A stretch of DNA of 64,000 bases from JBGPTK01 sp963797765 (GTDB lineage Bacteria; Acidobacteriota; Terriglobia; Acidiferrales; UBA7541). The translations under genes and the position numbers were made by a program. The stretch spans positions 1,922,001-1,986,000 of the forward strand of contig CAWCQU010000003.1 of NCBI GenBank assembly GCA_963797765.1. The letters are read 5' to 3'. The notes below the pieces were generated by a model. That model worked only from the letters and a program-made list of their open reading frames with translations, had not been told where the DNA came from and ran no database searches. Below, piece after piece: positions 46,949 through 55,917 of the stretch. Position 1 is the stretch's first letter. Each line of letters starts with the position of its first letter.

Positions 46949-47420
46949 TTGAATAGCCCTTTTTCGAGCCGCGATCATCCCCCGATTCGATCGCATGACC
47001 CACATCCATAAATCCAAGACTCGCGAAACTCAATAAACCACGCGGTGATACAAGATACTGGGGAGTCTGACGCACGTCACCGGACCGTCCCGACACAAGA
47101 ACGTCGGCAACCTTCTTTCTCATCAGATTGGACTTCCTGTTTCTTAGCTGTTTGCCCACTACCGTAGAGGAGTTCGTCTTGGGCACCGTCACAATGGGAA
47201 GTTGGAAATCTTGGAATTTTGCTAGAGGCTCTCCGCAATGTGCCATCCGATCCGCCCAGATGTGGCGGAGCCGCCAGTCAGCCGAATCGAAATCCTCCTT
47301 GCAAGAGTTCGAATTCCGCGGCAAACTGGAAAGGTTGAGTTCACGGCGAAACTGCAGCAGGACGTAGATCAGAAATAAACATGCCATCACACAAACTGCG
47401 CCAATAATCAGATTGACCAC
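46938..47420 (-). CDS. Hypothetical protein with one membrane helix
   Basis: From a GTG preceded by AGGAG at 8 bases, the first 25 residues form a helix (MVNLIIGAVCVMACLFLIYV) followed by FRRELNLS. The remaining ~130 residues are low in recognisable structure and overlap the porin start by 11 bases. The N-terminus looks real, but the true end may be shorter if a frameshift is present. Confidence 0.35.
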   Translation of the reverse strand: MVNLIIGAVCVMACLFLIYVLLQFRRELNLSSLPRNSNSCKEDFDSADWRLRHIWADRMAHCGEPLAKFQDFQLPIVTVPKTNSSTVVGKQLRNRKSNLMRKKVADVLVSGRSGDVRQTPQYLVSPRGLLSFASLGFMDVGHAIESGDDRGSKKGYSNER

Positions 47421-47684
47421 GAACGATTTCTCCTCTGCCGTTGAAACGTGTCGCAGGCAACTTCGAGGCTACGTAATCAGAGCATGGGGAAGTCTAGTCA
47501 GGCCGGCATCAGGAAGGCATAAGCGGTCTATAAGGAATTTATTAAGTTCTGGTATGGTGGGGCCGTGAAGCAGGAAAAGGACTTATGGAAGGAATCGGCA
47601 AATACTGAGATTTTAGGGGGAGAGGGCGCGCAGTTGGCTTTGGATCCCTCGCTGACGCCCGGGATGACCCTATCGGATAAGCCT

Positions 47685-48266
47685 TTAATCGAATTTGGGC
47701 AGATCGGAGATACGCCATACTCCGATGGATTTATCGGCGTAGGCATCGCCTTCCTCGGTGCAGCCTTCAACTATGAGACGAAACGGTTGAGGGAAAGAGA
47801 AAGGAGGGCGAGTGAAATTCAAGGGGCGCCAGTCTCCGTCCTGGATGTCGATATTGCTCGCAATGTCGAAGAACGTGGTGGTGGCCAGAAAGAACGCGCC
47901 GCTGCGACGGATATTGGAGAGGGCCTTGAGGACATTGTCGGATGAGAGATGGACTAGGCAGTCGCGGCAAAAGATGAAATCGGATTTTGGAAGCGGCCCG
48001 AGCGTCAGATCCAAATCTAAAAATGTTCTATTCGGGGCTGCGAAAAGTTTCCGATTACGCGCGACAATTTCAGGAACGATGTCGCCACCTATGTAATTCG
48101 CGACGGAATCGGCGATCTCCGAAAACCAATTGAAATCGCCGCAGGGAATATCCAAAAGCACCTTGCTGCCTGTTTCTTTTAAGACTTCCTGAAGGCCCTT
48201 ACGAAGCGCAGCCGTGGCCCACTTCGCCGAGCCTAGTCCCGATCTGGATTCCTGGTCGCCCCACAA
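47685..48266 (-). CDS. Class I SAM-dependent methyltransferase, start unclear
   Basis: At least 193 residues. Motif I VLLDIPCGDFNWFS binds S-adenosylmethionine and IFCRDCLVHLSSDNVLKAL is the post-II region. TTG 48266 is only the first permitted start. The same frame upstream reads LTLEQRFEHIYKTNLWGD, which fits this family, and stays open to about 48478 without an ATG or a ribosome binding site. The 5' end therefore seems lost, about 100-300 bp from the IS30 element. Substrate unknown. Confidence 0.7.
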   Translation of the reverse strand: MWGDQESRSGLGSAKWATAALRKGLQEVLKETGSKVLLDIPCGDFNWFSEIADSVANYIGGDIVPEIVARNRKLFAAPNRTFLDLDLTLGPLPKSDFIFCRDCLVHLSSDNVLKALSNIRRSGAFFLATTTFFDIASNIDIQDGDWRPLNFTRPPFSFPQPFRLIVEGCTEEGDAYADKSIGVWRISDLPKFD

Positions 48267-48577
48267 ATTCGTCTTGTAGATGTGTTCGAATCGTTGCTCC
48301 AGAGTCAGGGGCTTGAATATTTCCGCGTCCTCGACGAAACGCAGGTGAGCGAGAACCGGCGGGCGCTTGCTATCCTTGCCAGCCGAAAGGCCGGAATTGG
48401 AGATGGGTGTTGCGTGTTGTCGCGGCTTGCTCGTCTTGTCGATGGGCGTTTCTCCGTTGAAAACTGACGGAGTAAATCATAGCACTTCGGGCGCCCGGCT
48501 CGTCTATCGTGGAACCGAATGCAGTTTCGCGTCTCAGGCTAGGAGCAAAGCTCAGCAGCTTTCTGATTAAGACTGCC

Positions 48578-49801
48578 GGTTCAACCGGTCGATGCAACAC
48601 CATCTGATATAGATTTTGTCCCAAAAGGTGGTGTTTATGACTCAAGGGAAACGGTTTGGGCTTTCGGCGACGCAGAAGCGCGACATGTGGCGTCGTTGGA
48701 AGGCGGGAGACTCGCTGCATAAGATCGGACGCGCCTTCGGAAAGGAGCATTCGTCGATTCGTTGTTTGGTGGCGCGTCACGGTGGGTTTATTCCGGCGGT
48801 CCGGCGGCGCTCGCTCCTCGCGCTCACGCTGCGTGAGCGCGAGGAGATCTCTCGAGGGATCGCTTCCGGTTCGTCGATTCGCGAGATAGCTAAAGGCCTG
48901 GATCGCGTTGTGTCGACAGTAAGCCGGGAGATCGCACGTCATGGAGGCCGTCCTGACTATCGAGCCAATGAAGCCGATTCCCAGGCCTGGGAATCGGCTT
49001 TGCGGCCCAAGCGGTGCCTACTTGCGATCCATGTGAGGTTGCAGAAGGTCGTTGCGAGTAAACTGATGTTGGATTGGTCGCCGGAGCAGGTTTCCGGGTG
49101 GCTGAAAATCCAGTATCCCGATGACGAGAGCATGCGTGTGTCTCACGAAACCATTTACCGTAGCCTGTTCATTCAAGCGCGAGGAGTGCTGAAAAAGGAG
49201 CTGCTGGAGCACCTGCGATCCAAGCGCCGCATCCGCCGGCCGCAGCACTCTCGTATCTTTAAAGACGCGCGCGGTCAAATCGTAGATGCCATCTCCATCC
49301 GGGAAAGGCCCGCGGAAGTTGCGGACCGCGCCATACCAGGGCATTGGGAGGGCGATCTCCTGAGCGGCTCAAGGAACAGTCACATGGTGACCTTGGTAGA
49401 ACGCCATTCGCGTTTTACCGCGCTCGTAAAAGTGCCCAGCAAAGACACGGCGGTTGTCGTCGCCGCCCTGAGCCGACACATTCGTAAACTTCCAGTGTCA
49501 CTGCGGCGCTCGTTGACCTGGGATCGAGGACTTGAGATGGCCAAACACAAGACCTTCACGGTGGCGACGAATGTGAAAGTGTACTTCTGTGATCCGCAAA
49601 GTCCTTGGCAGCGCGGCACCAACGAAAACACGAACCGGTTGCTGCGACAATACTTCCCCCGGAGAACCGACCTCCGCGGCTACAAACAATCCGAACTAGA
49701 CGCGATCGCCATGCGCCTAAATCAGCGCCCGCGAAAGACCTTGGGTTTTGAAACCCCTGCAAGTAGACTTCGAGCAAGTGTTGCATCGACCCATTGAATG
49801 C
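48578..49801 (+). mobile_element. Complete IS30-family insertion sequence
   Basis: The transposase gene is bounded by imperfect inverted repeats: left 48578-48600 and right 49778-49801. They share GGTCGATGCAACAC without mismatch and most of the remaining outer bases. Total about 1.22 kb, the usual IS30 size. No unequivocal target duplication is visible. Both neighbouring genes are damaged on the sides facing the element. Confidence 0.85.
48637..49797 (+). CDS. IS30-family transposase
   Basis: A 386-residue transposase. The N-terminal helix-turn-helix region includes LTLREREEISRGIASGSSIREIAKGLDR (in parts) and the DDE domain is C-terminal: first Asp in GHWEGDLL, second in TWDRGLEM, Glu in RGTNENTNRLLRQYFP. 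It cuts and inserts the element. It appears intact, so the IS may be active. The ATG at 48637 fits the family start better than the earlier GTG-like start. Confidence 0.95.
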   Translation: MTQGKRFGLSATQKRDMWRRWKAGDSLHKIGRAFGKEHSSIRCLVARHGGFIPAVRRRSLLALTLREREEISRGIASGSSIREIAKGLDRVVSTVSREIARHGGRPDYRANEADSQAWESALRPKRCLLAIHVRLQKVVASKLMLDWSPEQVSGWLKIQYPDDESMRVSHETIYRSLFIQARGVLKKELLEHLRSKRRIRRPQHSRIFKDARGQIVDAISIRERPAEVADRAIPGHWEGDLLSGSRNSHMVTLVERHSRFTALVKVPSKDTAVVVAALSRHIRKLPVSLRRSLTWDRGLEMAKHKTFTVATNVKVYFCDPQSPWQRGTNENTNRLLRQYFPRRTDLRGYKQSELDAIAMRLNQRPRKTLGFETPASRLRASVASTH

Positions 49802-50511
49802 ACCACCATCAGGTGGGATGAGAGCCGGCGATGGCGGCGTGCGGGCGATAGCGATCTCGGAAGAGGACTGGCGACGGAACGAACCGGAGTCGACGGTCTG
49901 GCCGGTGCGTGAAATCGTCTGAAAGTAAAAATCATCGCCGGCAATTTCGACCAGCATAAAGGTGCGGTCGCTATCGAAGCCCCTCTCGGTGATGGCTGTG
50001 TGCTTCAAGTTCTTCGATCTTAATTGCCCGGACGAGCCTTCTGTAAAATAATAAATTCCGTGCTGCGGATGGATCCGCTCGTGGACGTGTTCGTGTCCTG
50101 AGAAAACGACATTCACGCCGTACTTCATAAAGATTGGCTCCAGCACCTGGCGCAAACCGTGCGAGACCAACTGACTCACCCTGGTGGTCATGTATTTTTC
50201 AAGATAACTGCCGATGGCGCCGACTACCGCAATCAGGGTTACAGCGGCCACGGCGAAATGCAAGATCGTGAAATTATTATTCCCGAAGAAATGAGTGAAA
50301 ATCCACCCAGCCAATGCGGGAGTTTCTTCGACTGGAGAAGATTGTCGATGACGATCTTGATGGGCCACGGCTGAACAATGTCCGAGAGAGTTTCGCCGAA
50401 AACCGCGGCCAGCGCGATGCAGAGCGCCTTCCAATGCGGGCGAAGGAGTGCGGTGATGCTAAGTTTGTCCGAATTTTGGACTGGTAACGGTTTTGAGACG
50501 ATGTCTGGCAT
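49802..50511 (-). pseudogene. Chimera of ABC-transporter N-terminus and metallophosphoesterase C-terminus
   Basis: From 50511 the product reads as an ABC exporter membrane domain: PHWKALCIALAAVFGETLSDI, PWPIKIVIDNLLQ. A lost base in the A run at 50298-50301 shifts the frame, which then continues FGNNNFTILHFAVAAV and SYLEKYMTTRVSQLVSHGLRQ. At about 50145-50160 the text changes to VLEPIFMKYGVNVVFSGHEH and VHERIHPQHGIYYFTEGSSG, the C-terminal half of a calcineurin-like phosphoesterase (GHEH metal ligands). That frame runs into the IS30 element without its own stop. The gene is a deletion product and not functional as either protein. Confidence 0.75.
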
Positions 50512-50638
50512 TTTGCATTCCGAGCCGTTCGTCCGCAGAACCAATCAGCCCAGTGCAGGCCTGGAACGAGATCAGGCGAGTGAGTCTGATTTGAGTACTA
50601 CTGCGGTTTAAACTTTCCTGCGGCCAGGACCACAATTA

Positions 50639-50809
50639 TCAGACTGAATCTTTCTGCCTCGTCGCCCGCACACCCTTCAGGATTCCCAGACCCACCAGTA
50701 CAGCGGCGCCGGCTGCAATCCAATGGGTGGGAACGTGGAGCAGGTAGGCAGCATAGAGCAGCCCGACGATCATGATTGCAAATCCAATTGAGTAGATTCC
50801 GAACGACAT
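50639..50809 (-). CDS. Small two-helix membrane protein
   Basis: Encodes 56 residues: MSFGIYSIGFAIMIVGLLYA opens helix 1, HVPTHWIAAGAAVLVGLGIL contains helix 2, and the tail KGVRATRQKDSV is basic. GGAAAT precedes the ATG. No named family is assigned with confidence. It begins the island of small stress-type membrane proteins. Confidence 0.65.
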   Translation of the reverse strand: MSFGIYSIGFAIMIVGLLYAAYLLHVPTHWIAAGAAVLVGLGILKGVRATRQKDSV

Positions 50810-50924
50810 GACATTTCCTTCCCGAGCTGCCTCGGACGTTTGTTCCGAAATTTGAGTTCGTCAGGAGGAGTGCGAAACGCGAATGCAGCCCTCGCCCTGG
50901 GTGTTGAAACACCTCCTGTACCGT

Positions 50925-51470
50925 CTACTCTGACGAGCTGGCCTTTTGATCTTTCACCTGCAGCTCGTTTACGACCTGCTGGACATTGGGAACGCCGGTC
51001 GCAACCCTTTCAACGAGGGCTCTCTTGGCTTGCGAATTAACTTCGCCGGTCAATGTGACGACGCCGTTTTTCACGTCGTACTTGACGCCCTTATCAAGCC
51101 TTCGTTGGACCAGTGCAGCGTCCAAGTTTTTCTCGATGCCAGCATCAAGATCCGAATTGACCGTCTTGGCGACGCTTTCCACGCCCGGAGGAATCACCGC
51201 TATTTGATTTGAAACAACCTGTGAGCCAGCGAAGGACTTAGCGATGGCTTCGGCTTGAGACTTGTCTCCGTCGGATGGGACGTGTCCGCCGAGGGTAACG
51301 ACACCTTTTTCACGATCCTGGCCCACGGAAACCTGCGACAGTCCGGCCTGGTCGAGTGATTTGCGAATGTTGTCCGACACATCGGGCGACTTCGCGGCGT
51401 TGGAACATCCCGAGAAGGCCCCGACAGCTAAGAGCATGAGCAACGTAACCGAGAGACTGAGCGTTTTCAT
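50925..51470 (-). CDS. BON-domain lipoprotein (OsmY-like)
   Basis: A 181-residue protein. Signal peptide and lipobox FSGC (about residue 21) are followed by two BON domains: ADN IRKSLDQ...GVVTLGGHVPSD (residues ~30-95) and LVQRRLDKGVKYDVKNGVVT...VNELQV (in parts, ~115-170). BON domains bind phospholipid and protect the envelope, as in OsmY/DolP. AAAGGAG lies just before ATG 51470. Confidence 0.88.
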   Translation of the reverse strand: MKTLSLSVTLLMLLAVGAFSGCSNAAKSPDVSDNIRKSLDQAGLSQVSVGQDREKGVVTLGGHVPSDGDKSQAEAIAKSFAGSQVVSNQIAVIPPGVESVAKTVNSDLDAGIEKNLDAALVQRRLDKGVKYDVKNGVVTLTGEVNSQAKRALVERVATGVPNVQQVVNELQVKDQKASSSE

Positions 51471-51596
51471 CTTTCTCCTTTTACGAATCGAGCTAGCCAC
51501 AAGTGCAACTTTGCAAACCGAAGCGAGCGGTACTATTTCTGAATCCCTACGCCGACTATGCGCTGCGCTCCAATCACGAATTGTTCGCGCCCCGAA

Positions 51597-51749
51597 TCAG
51601 TGCAACGCGCCGAGGACATATAGGACCAAGACAATCAGAAGGACTGTCCCGACTGCACCCAGTCCCCCGCCCGCGCCCCAGCGAGAATAGCCGTAATACC
51701 CGCCTCCGCCGCCGAACAAAAGAATCAGAATGATAATCAGCAGTAGCAT
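51597..51749 (-). CDS. Small glycine-rich membrane protein (DUF3309-like)
   Basis: A 50-residue peptide: hydrophobic start MLLLIIILILLF, a GGGGGYYGYSRWG turn, then a second helix VLLIVLVLYVLGALH. GGAGGAATTCG precedes the ATG. The layout resembles DUF3309, but the match is from short visible features only. Confidence 0.7.
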   Translation of the reverse strand: MLLLIIILILLFGGGGGYYGYSRWGAGGGLGAVGTVLLIVLVLYVLGALH

Positions 51750-51798
51750 CGAATTCCTCCATACCGTCCGATTTTCAAGTCTAAGCCGACCGTATTAA

Positions 51799-52203
51799 CT
51801 ACGATTTTGGTGGAACCACCGTAAGCTGATTCACTACGTTACCGTCTCCCGCAACGACCGTGGCTTTGACCTCCACGCTGCTCTTTTCTTCTTCGGTCCT
51901 GACTGGCCCTTTGAGCGTGACTTTGCCGTTCTGGGTGATTATTTTTATGTTGTGTGCGTAAGTGGAGAGGGATTTGTCCTTCATGATGGCGCTTCGAATT
52001 TTTTTGGTGACTTCCTGGTCGGCCGCGTTCATTTTCTGCTGATCCGCAGTTATTGCCCCCTTAGCGCTGTCGCCCTTATTCGACTTGGTGTTGTCGGATG
52101 GCTGCTGCTGCGGATCCTGCGGTTGAGCCGTCAATCCGGGGGCGGCAATCAGCATTGCTCCGAAGACCGCGCAAACAAGAACGCGTGAGTATTTCGATTT
52201 CAT
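51799..52203 (-). CDS. Exported BON-domain protein
   Basis: A 134-residue protein with signal peptide (VLVCAVFGAMLIAAPGLTAQ), a Gln/Asp/Lys-rich linker and one BON domain (VTKKIRSAIMKDKSLSTYA then IKIITQNGKVTLKGPV). GGAGGATCGG precedes ATG 52203. It is probably periplasmic and works with the BON lipoprotein downstream. Confidence 0.87.
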   Translation of the reverse strand: MKSKYSRVLVCAVFGAMLIAAPGLTAQPQDPQQQPSDNTKSNKGDSAKGAITADQQKMNAADQEVTKKIRSAIMKDKSLSTYAHNIKIITQNGKVTLKGPVRTEEEKSSVEVKATVVAGDGNVVNQLTVVPPKS

Positions 52204-52279
52204 TCCGATCCTCCGCAGATAAGATTTGATCATTTAACTTGGTTCTTAATTCCTCGATAAACGCGGATTCCGGGAGCCT

Positions 52280-52846
52280 CTAAGCCCCAGCTGATTTGGA
52301 TTTCGCTTTCGTGTTCCGCCTATTTTTGGCATTCGACGAATCACCATCGTCTTCCTCGAACCCCATGGCTTCGACGTTGATGTGTTCCGAGAGTTGAGTG
52401 AGTTTCTGGTCCGTCTCTTTTTCCTCAGTCAGAGTCTTTTCCAGCAGGGCGACGGCTTCTTGATCGCCGAGCAGGTTTGCGTAGGTACGAACGCATCCGT
52501 AACCCGCGATTTCGTAGTGTTCCACTCGCTGAGCAGCCGAAATCAGGCCAGCATCTAATTCGTCTTCGTTCGAATCCTCATCGATGATTTCCTTCCCTTC
52601 CTTAATAAGCCCTTCCATCCCTCTACAGGTCTTGCCTTTCGGACTCTCCCCTAGTGCCTCGAAGATTTGCTCCAAGCTTGCGACGTGTTCCCGGGTTTGC
52701 TGGATGTGTGCCTCGAACCCGGCTTGCAAATCGTGGGATTGGGCCGCCTTGGCCATCTTTGGCAGCGCCTTGACCAACTGGTTTTCGGCGCTATAAAGGT
52801 CTTTCAGCTAGTCGATATATAATTTCTTGAGTGCGTTCATTTTCAT
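52280..52846 (-). pseudogene. DUF892 (YciF-like) ferritin-fold protein with in-frame amber codon
   Basis: The frame from ATG 52846 (AAGGAG 9 bases upstream) reads MKMNALKKLYID, then TAG (52808-52810), then LKDLYSAENQLVKALPKM and on to the end at 52280, 187 sense codons in all. In family members the interrupted block reads like DELKDLYSAE, so TAG stands where Glu (GAG) is expected. The rest is well preserved: four-helix ferritin-like domain with GLIKEGKEII and RVEHYEIAGYG, and a basic Lys/Ser tail. YciF-type proteins are induced by osmotic and general stress. It is disrupted unless read-through or re-initiation occurs. Confidence 0.8.
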
Positions 52847-53232
52847 TTCAAAAAACTCCTTGATACTGTCTGTCGAATTCCCATATCTCCGGCAGCAATC
52901 CTGCTTGCCAACAAATGACGATGTGTAGTTGCGCCGGATGGCGTTACTTTCGCCGGCCTTGTCAGCGCGTGAACTCTAATGCGAGCGGCCCAAGCGGACC
53001 ATACCCGATATCCTGTAATAACAAGAAAACATGGTAGTACCCCGTTTAAGCCGTGTTTGGCGCAGCTTTTTTTAATAACGAACCCTCTCGCGCCCACCTT
53101 TCACCCGCTACCAGGCGTTTCCTTTCGGTCTACGCAATCCACCCGATTCCCTTGCAACGACCGTGACCCTAAGGTGAGGTGGATCTCCGAATCACCGGAA
53201 GGCAGACCGGAGCAGAGTGAGAGCTATGCCCG
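52847..53232. other. Gene-free stretch
   Basis: About 385 bp between the divergent DUF892 gene and the small ORF at 53233. No motif-bearing frame and no strong promoter pair are recognised. Confidence 0.4.
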
Positions 53233-53517
53233 ATGGGAAACCTTGAACTGTTACGCAATGGATTTTCCACCATCCTAGTTGCTTTCAAGTTCAGCCGTTT
53301 TGAGCATGCTGTGTTTTACGCGGCCGCCTCCGGATGTATCGCGATTGTCCTGGGATTTGCCGTCTTTACGCTGCTGATAGCATCTACAATTTCAGAAGCA
53401 CTCATTAAGAGAGCTTTTCGGCTGTGCAAGCGGCTGGTCCATCGGAAACCGAAAAATTCCGGATCAGGCGCGCAAGACCTGGAAACAAGCCGTAGTTCAC
53501 TTCGAGTACCCTGGTGA
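53233..53517 (+). CDS. Small hypothetical membrane protein
   Basis: A possible 94-residue product with one long hydrophobic stretch (about residues 28-50, YAAASGCIAIVLGFAVFTLL) and a basic tail (KRLVHRKPKN). No ribosome binding site of good quality and no known family. It lies 100 bp before the Nramp-related gene. Confidence 0.3.
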   Translation: MGNLELLRNGFSTILVAFKFSRFEHAVFYAAASGCIAIVLGFAVFTLLIASTISEALIKRAFRLCKRLVHRKPKNSGSGAQDLETSRSSLRVPW

Positions 53518-53619
53518 AAGCTGGCAGGCTTGCCCGACGAAGGGCTGCGCGTGACTGTTCCGACTGGAACGTGGTGAACGGTCCCGAGCACTCGTCTTCC
53601 TGCTGCGAAAGGACGCTGA

Positions 53620-54933
53620 ATGAGAGGAAAGAAAGCTAAAGTTGCAATTCCCGGTGCATCTCAAGATTCCAAGGAATCACCAATCAAGAATTTTCTTCTT
53701 CGGGTTGGGCCGGGAATCATAACGGGAGCTTCAGACGACGACCCGAGCGGGATAGCTACTTATTCACAAGTCGGGGCGAAATTTGGTTATGGCATGCTCT
53801 GGACCATGATTTTCTCTTATCCGCTTATGGCAGGGATTCAGGAGATCAGCGCGCGGATCGGAAGGGTGACTGGAGCTGGAATCGCAAGCAACATCCGCCG
53901 CCACTATCCTCGGCCGATTCTTTACGGCATCGTCTCGCTTTTACTGGCGGCAAACATTTTCAACCTGGGAGCTGATATTGGCGCAATGGGCGCCTCGGCA
54001 AAACTGCTGTTGCCTGGTCCCCTGTGGGTCTACATCACACTCTTCGGCGTCGTATCCTTGGCATTGCAGATCCTGGTGCCATACACCAGTTACGTAAAGT
54101 ATTTGAAGTGGCTCACTTTGGCGCTTTTCGCTTACATCGCGACGGCAATTGTGGTCGGTGAACCGAAATGGACGGCGATCCGGGCCGCATTCTGGCCCTC
54201 ACATTCGATGGGAGGCGGCTACTTCACAGCTCTTATCGCGGTACTCGGAACGACGATCAGTCCGTACTTGTTTTTTTGGCAAGCATCTCAGGAGGTGGAA
54301 GAAGTGACCGTCCATGCGCGAGACAAACCATTGAAGAATTCTCCGCAGCAAGCGACGGCCAACTTTCAGAGGATCAAGTATGACACCTACCTGGGAATGG
54401 CTCTTTCGAACCTGGTTGGATTCTTTATCATTCTGACGACAGCTGTAACTCTGCACGCACATGGAATTACGAATATTTCGTCCGCCGACCAGGCGGCACA
54501 GGCGCTGCGGCCCCTGGCGGGCAAGTTTGCATTTCTGCTGTTTGCGACCGGCATAATTGGCACCGGCTTGCTTGCAGTCCCTGTGCTGGCTGGTTCAGCC
54601 GCGTATGCAGTGAGTGAAACATTTCGATGGACTGCCAGCCTGGAGAAGAAGCCCACAAAGGCGGTCAAATTTTACGTGACGATCGGGTGCGCCACTTTGA
54701 TAGGGCTTCTGCTGAACTTCGTGCACCTGAATCCGATCAGGGCGCTATTTCTGTCGGCGGTATTGAATGGGGTGGTAGCAATTCCTGTTATGGTATCGAT
54801 GATGCTGCTTGCGCAAGATCGCAGTGTGATGGGGCAATTTAAACTCCCTCTCTATCTGCGTATCATTGGATGGTTAGCAACCTCCGTGATGCTCGCGGCT
54901 TCAGCCGGCATGTTTGTAACTCTACGTTCGTGA
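53620..54933 (+). CDS. Nramp-related divalent metal transporter
   Basis: A 437-residue protein with about eleven helices. Helix 1 has TGASDDDPSGIATYSQ where classical Nramp proteins have DPGN, and helix 6 has GTTISPYLFFWQASQE where they have the metal-binding MPH region. Both changes are typical of the Nramp-related Mg2+ transporter branch rather than Fe/Mn Nramps. It probably imports Mg2+ or a similar hard metal ion by a non-classical site; this is an inference from motifs. Confidence 0.85.
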   Translation: MRGKKAKVAIPGASQDSKESPIKNFLLRVGPGIITGASDDDPSGIATYSQVGAKFGYGMLWTMIFSYPLMAGIQEISARIGRVTGAGIASNIRRHYPRPILYGIVSLLLAANIFNLGADIGAMGASAKLLLPGPLWVYITLFGVVSLALQILVPYTSYVKYLKWLTLALFAYIATAIVVGEPKWTAIRAAFWPSHSMGGGYFTALIAVLGTTISPYLFFWQASQEVEEVTVHARDKPLKNSPQQATANFQRIKYDTYLGMALSNLVGFFIILTTAVTLHAHGITNISSADQAAQALRPLAGKFAFLLFATGIIGTGLLAVPVLAGSAAYAVSETFRWTASLEKKPTKAVKFYVTIGCATLIGLLLNFVHLNPIRALFLSAVLNGVVAIPVMVSMMLLAQDRSVMGQFKLPLYLRIIGWLATSVMLAASAGMFVTLRS

Positions 54934-55088
54934 AGACTTCATAGCCCCTTTTGAATTTGGATGGAAATGGAGGGTCAGTTACCCGTTGCCGCAGGTTCAC
55001 CCTGCCCTCCGCCTCCATTTGTGGCTACGTAAGATGCAACATGCGAGAACGATGCCGGGCTGGTTTGGTGCGGCATCCGCCATTTAGG

Positions 55089-55364
55089 TCAGCTTCGAGC
55101 AGCGCGCTTTCCCTTGGGCGGTTGTTCGATTCCGACGCTGGCCGTTTCAGTGCTGGCGTCATCGCTAGTTACGTTTCTGATGAATTCGTCGGCTCTTCGC
55201 TCGGCTTCCTCTTTGGCGATTCCATAACGTTCCTGGAGCCGCCCCACCAGTTGCTGACGTTTGCCGTTGATAACATCGAGATCGTCGTCGGTGAGTTTTC
55301 CCCACTGCTCCTTGACGCTTCCTTTGTATTGTTTCCACTTGCCCTGGAATTGATCCCAATTCAT
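55089..55364 (-). CDS. CsbD family stress protein
   Basis: A 91-residue hydrophilic protein. MNWDQFQGKWKQYKGSVKEQ and WGKLTDDDLDVINGKRQQLV form the CsbD domain (as in E. coli YjbJ, induced by general stress). A basic, Ala-rich tail follows. ATG 55364 has AGGAG 6 bases before it and matches the family start. Confidence 0.93.
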   Translation of the reverse strand: MNWDQFQGKWKQYKGSVKEQWGKLTDDDLDVINGKRQQLVGRLQERYGIAKEEAERRADEFIRNVTSDDASTETASVGIEQPPKGKRAARS

Positions 55365-55917
55365 TTTTATCTCCTGTGCCAACCTGGAGTCGGCTTGGTT
55401 TAATCTAAACTCGTCGAGCTAGCGAGTTGTTGCCAGGAAACCACCAAAAGAACCAAGCTGTACTCGCCAGCGTACGATCTGCAGTTAGCCAGAATGCGGA
55501 TGAGCCGTGAATACAGTAAATTGTTTACAAGGAAAGATGCTGTTCCGTAGGCATGATTACGAGACTCGCGGTGCGTAATTTTCTGACTCTCGAGCGGAAG
55601 AATCAGATGGAAGGTAGAGAGAAATTAGAGCGGTGGAAGAAGCGAGAAACCGGCCCAGCCCTCAGAATCCCGAATTCAAGATTCCACGACTTCTCTGCTT
55701 CTTCCCCGCTGCGGGATTGCTCCCGCAGGCAGATAATCTCAATAGTCAGATTGTTCCAGCAATACAGTTAACCGGGTAGAAACACGGGGAATTCCCCTAG
55801 TATTCATTGGGCCGGTTCGGGTGCAGCTTCAAGGGGTGCGTGGAGACATGCACGAGTATTGAGGAAGCCGAGCGACGGGAAAATGGCTCGACAAGAAAGG
55901 AATCAATTCCGCTCGAT
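55365..55917. other. Gene-free stretch with a hairpin
   Basis: About 550 bp between csbD and the LuxR regulator. A perfect 8-bp hairpin (CTGCGGGA 55709-55716 with TCCCGCAG 55721-55728) is the only structure noted. No gene is credible. Confidence 0.45.

Noticed and set aside
48370..48942. Minus-strand open frame of 190 codons across the IS30 end
   Set aside because: Crosses the insertion boundary and overlaps the transposase; no motif is present.
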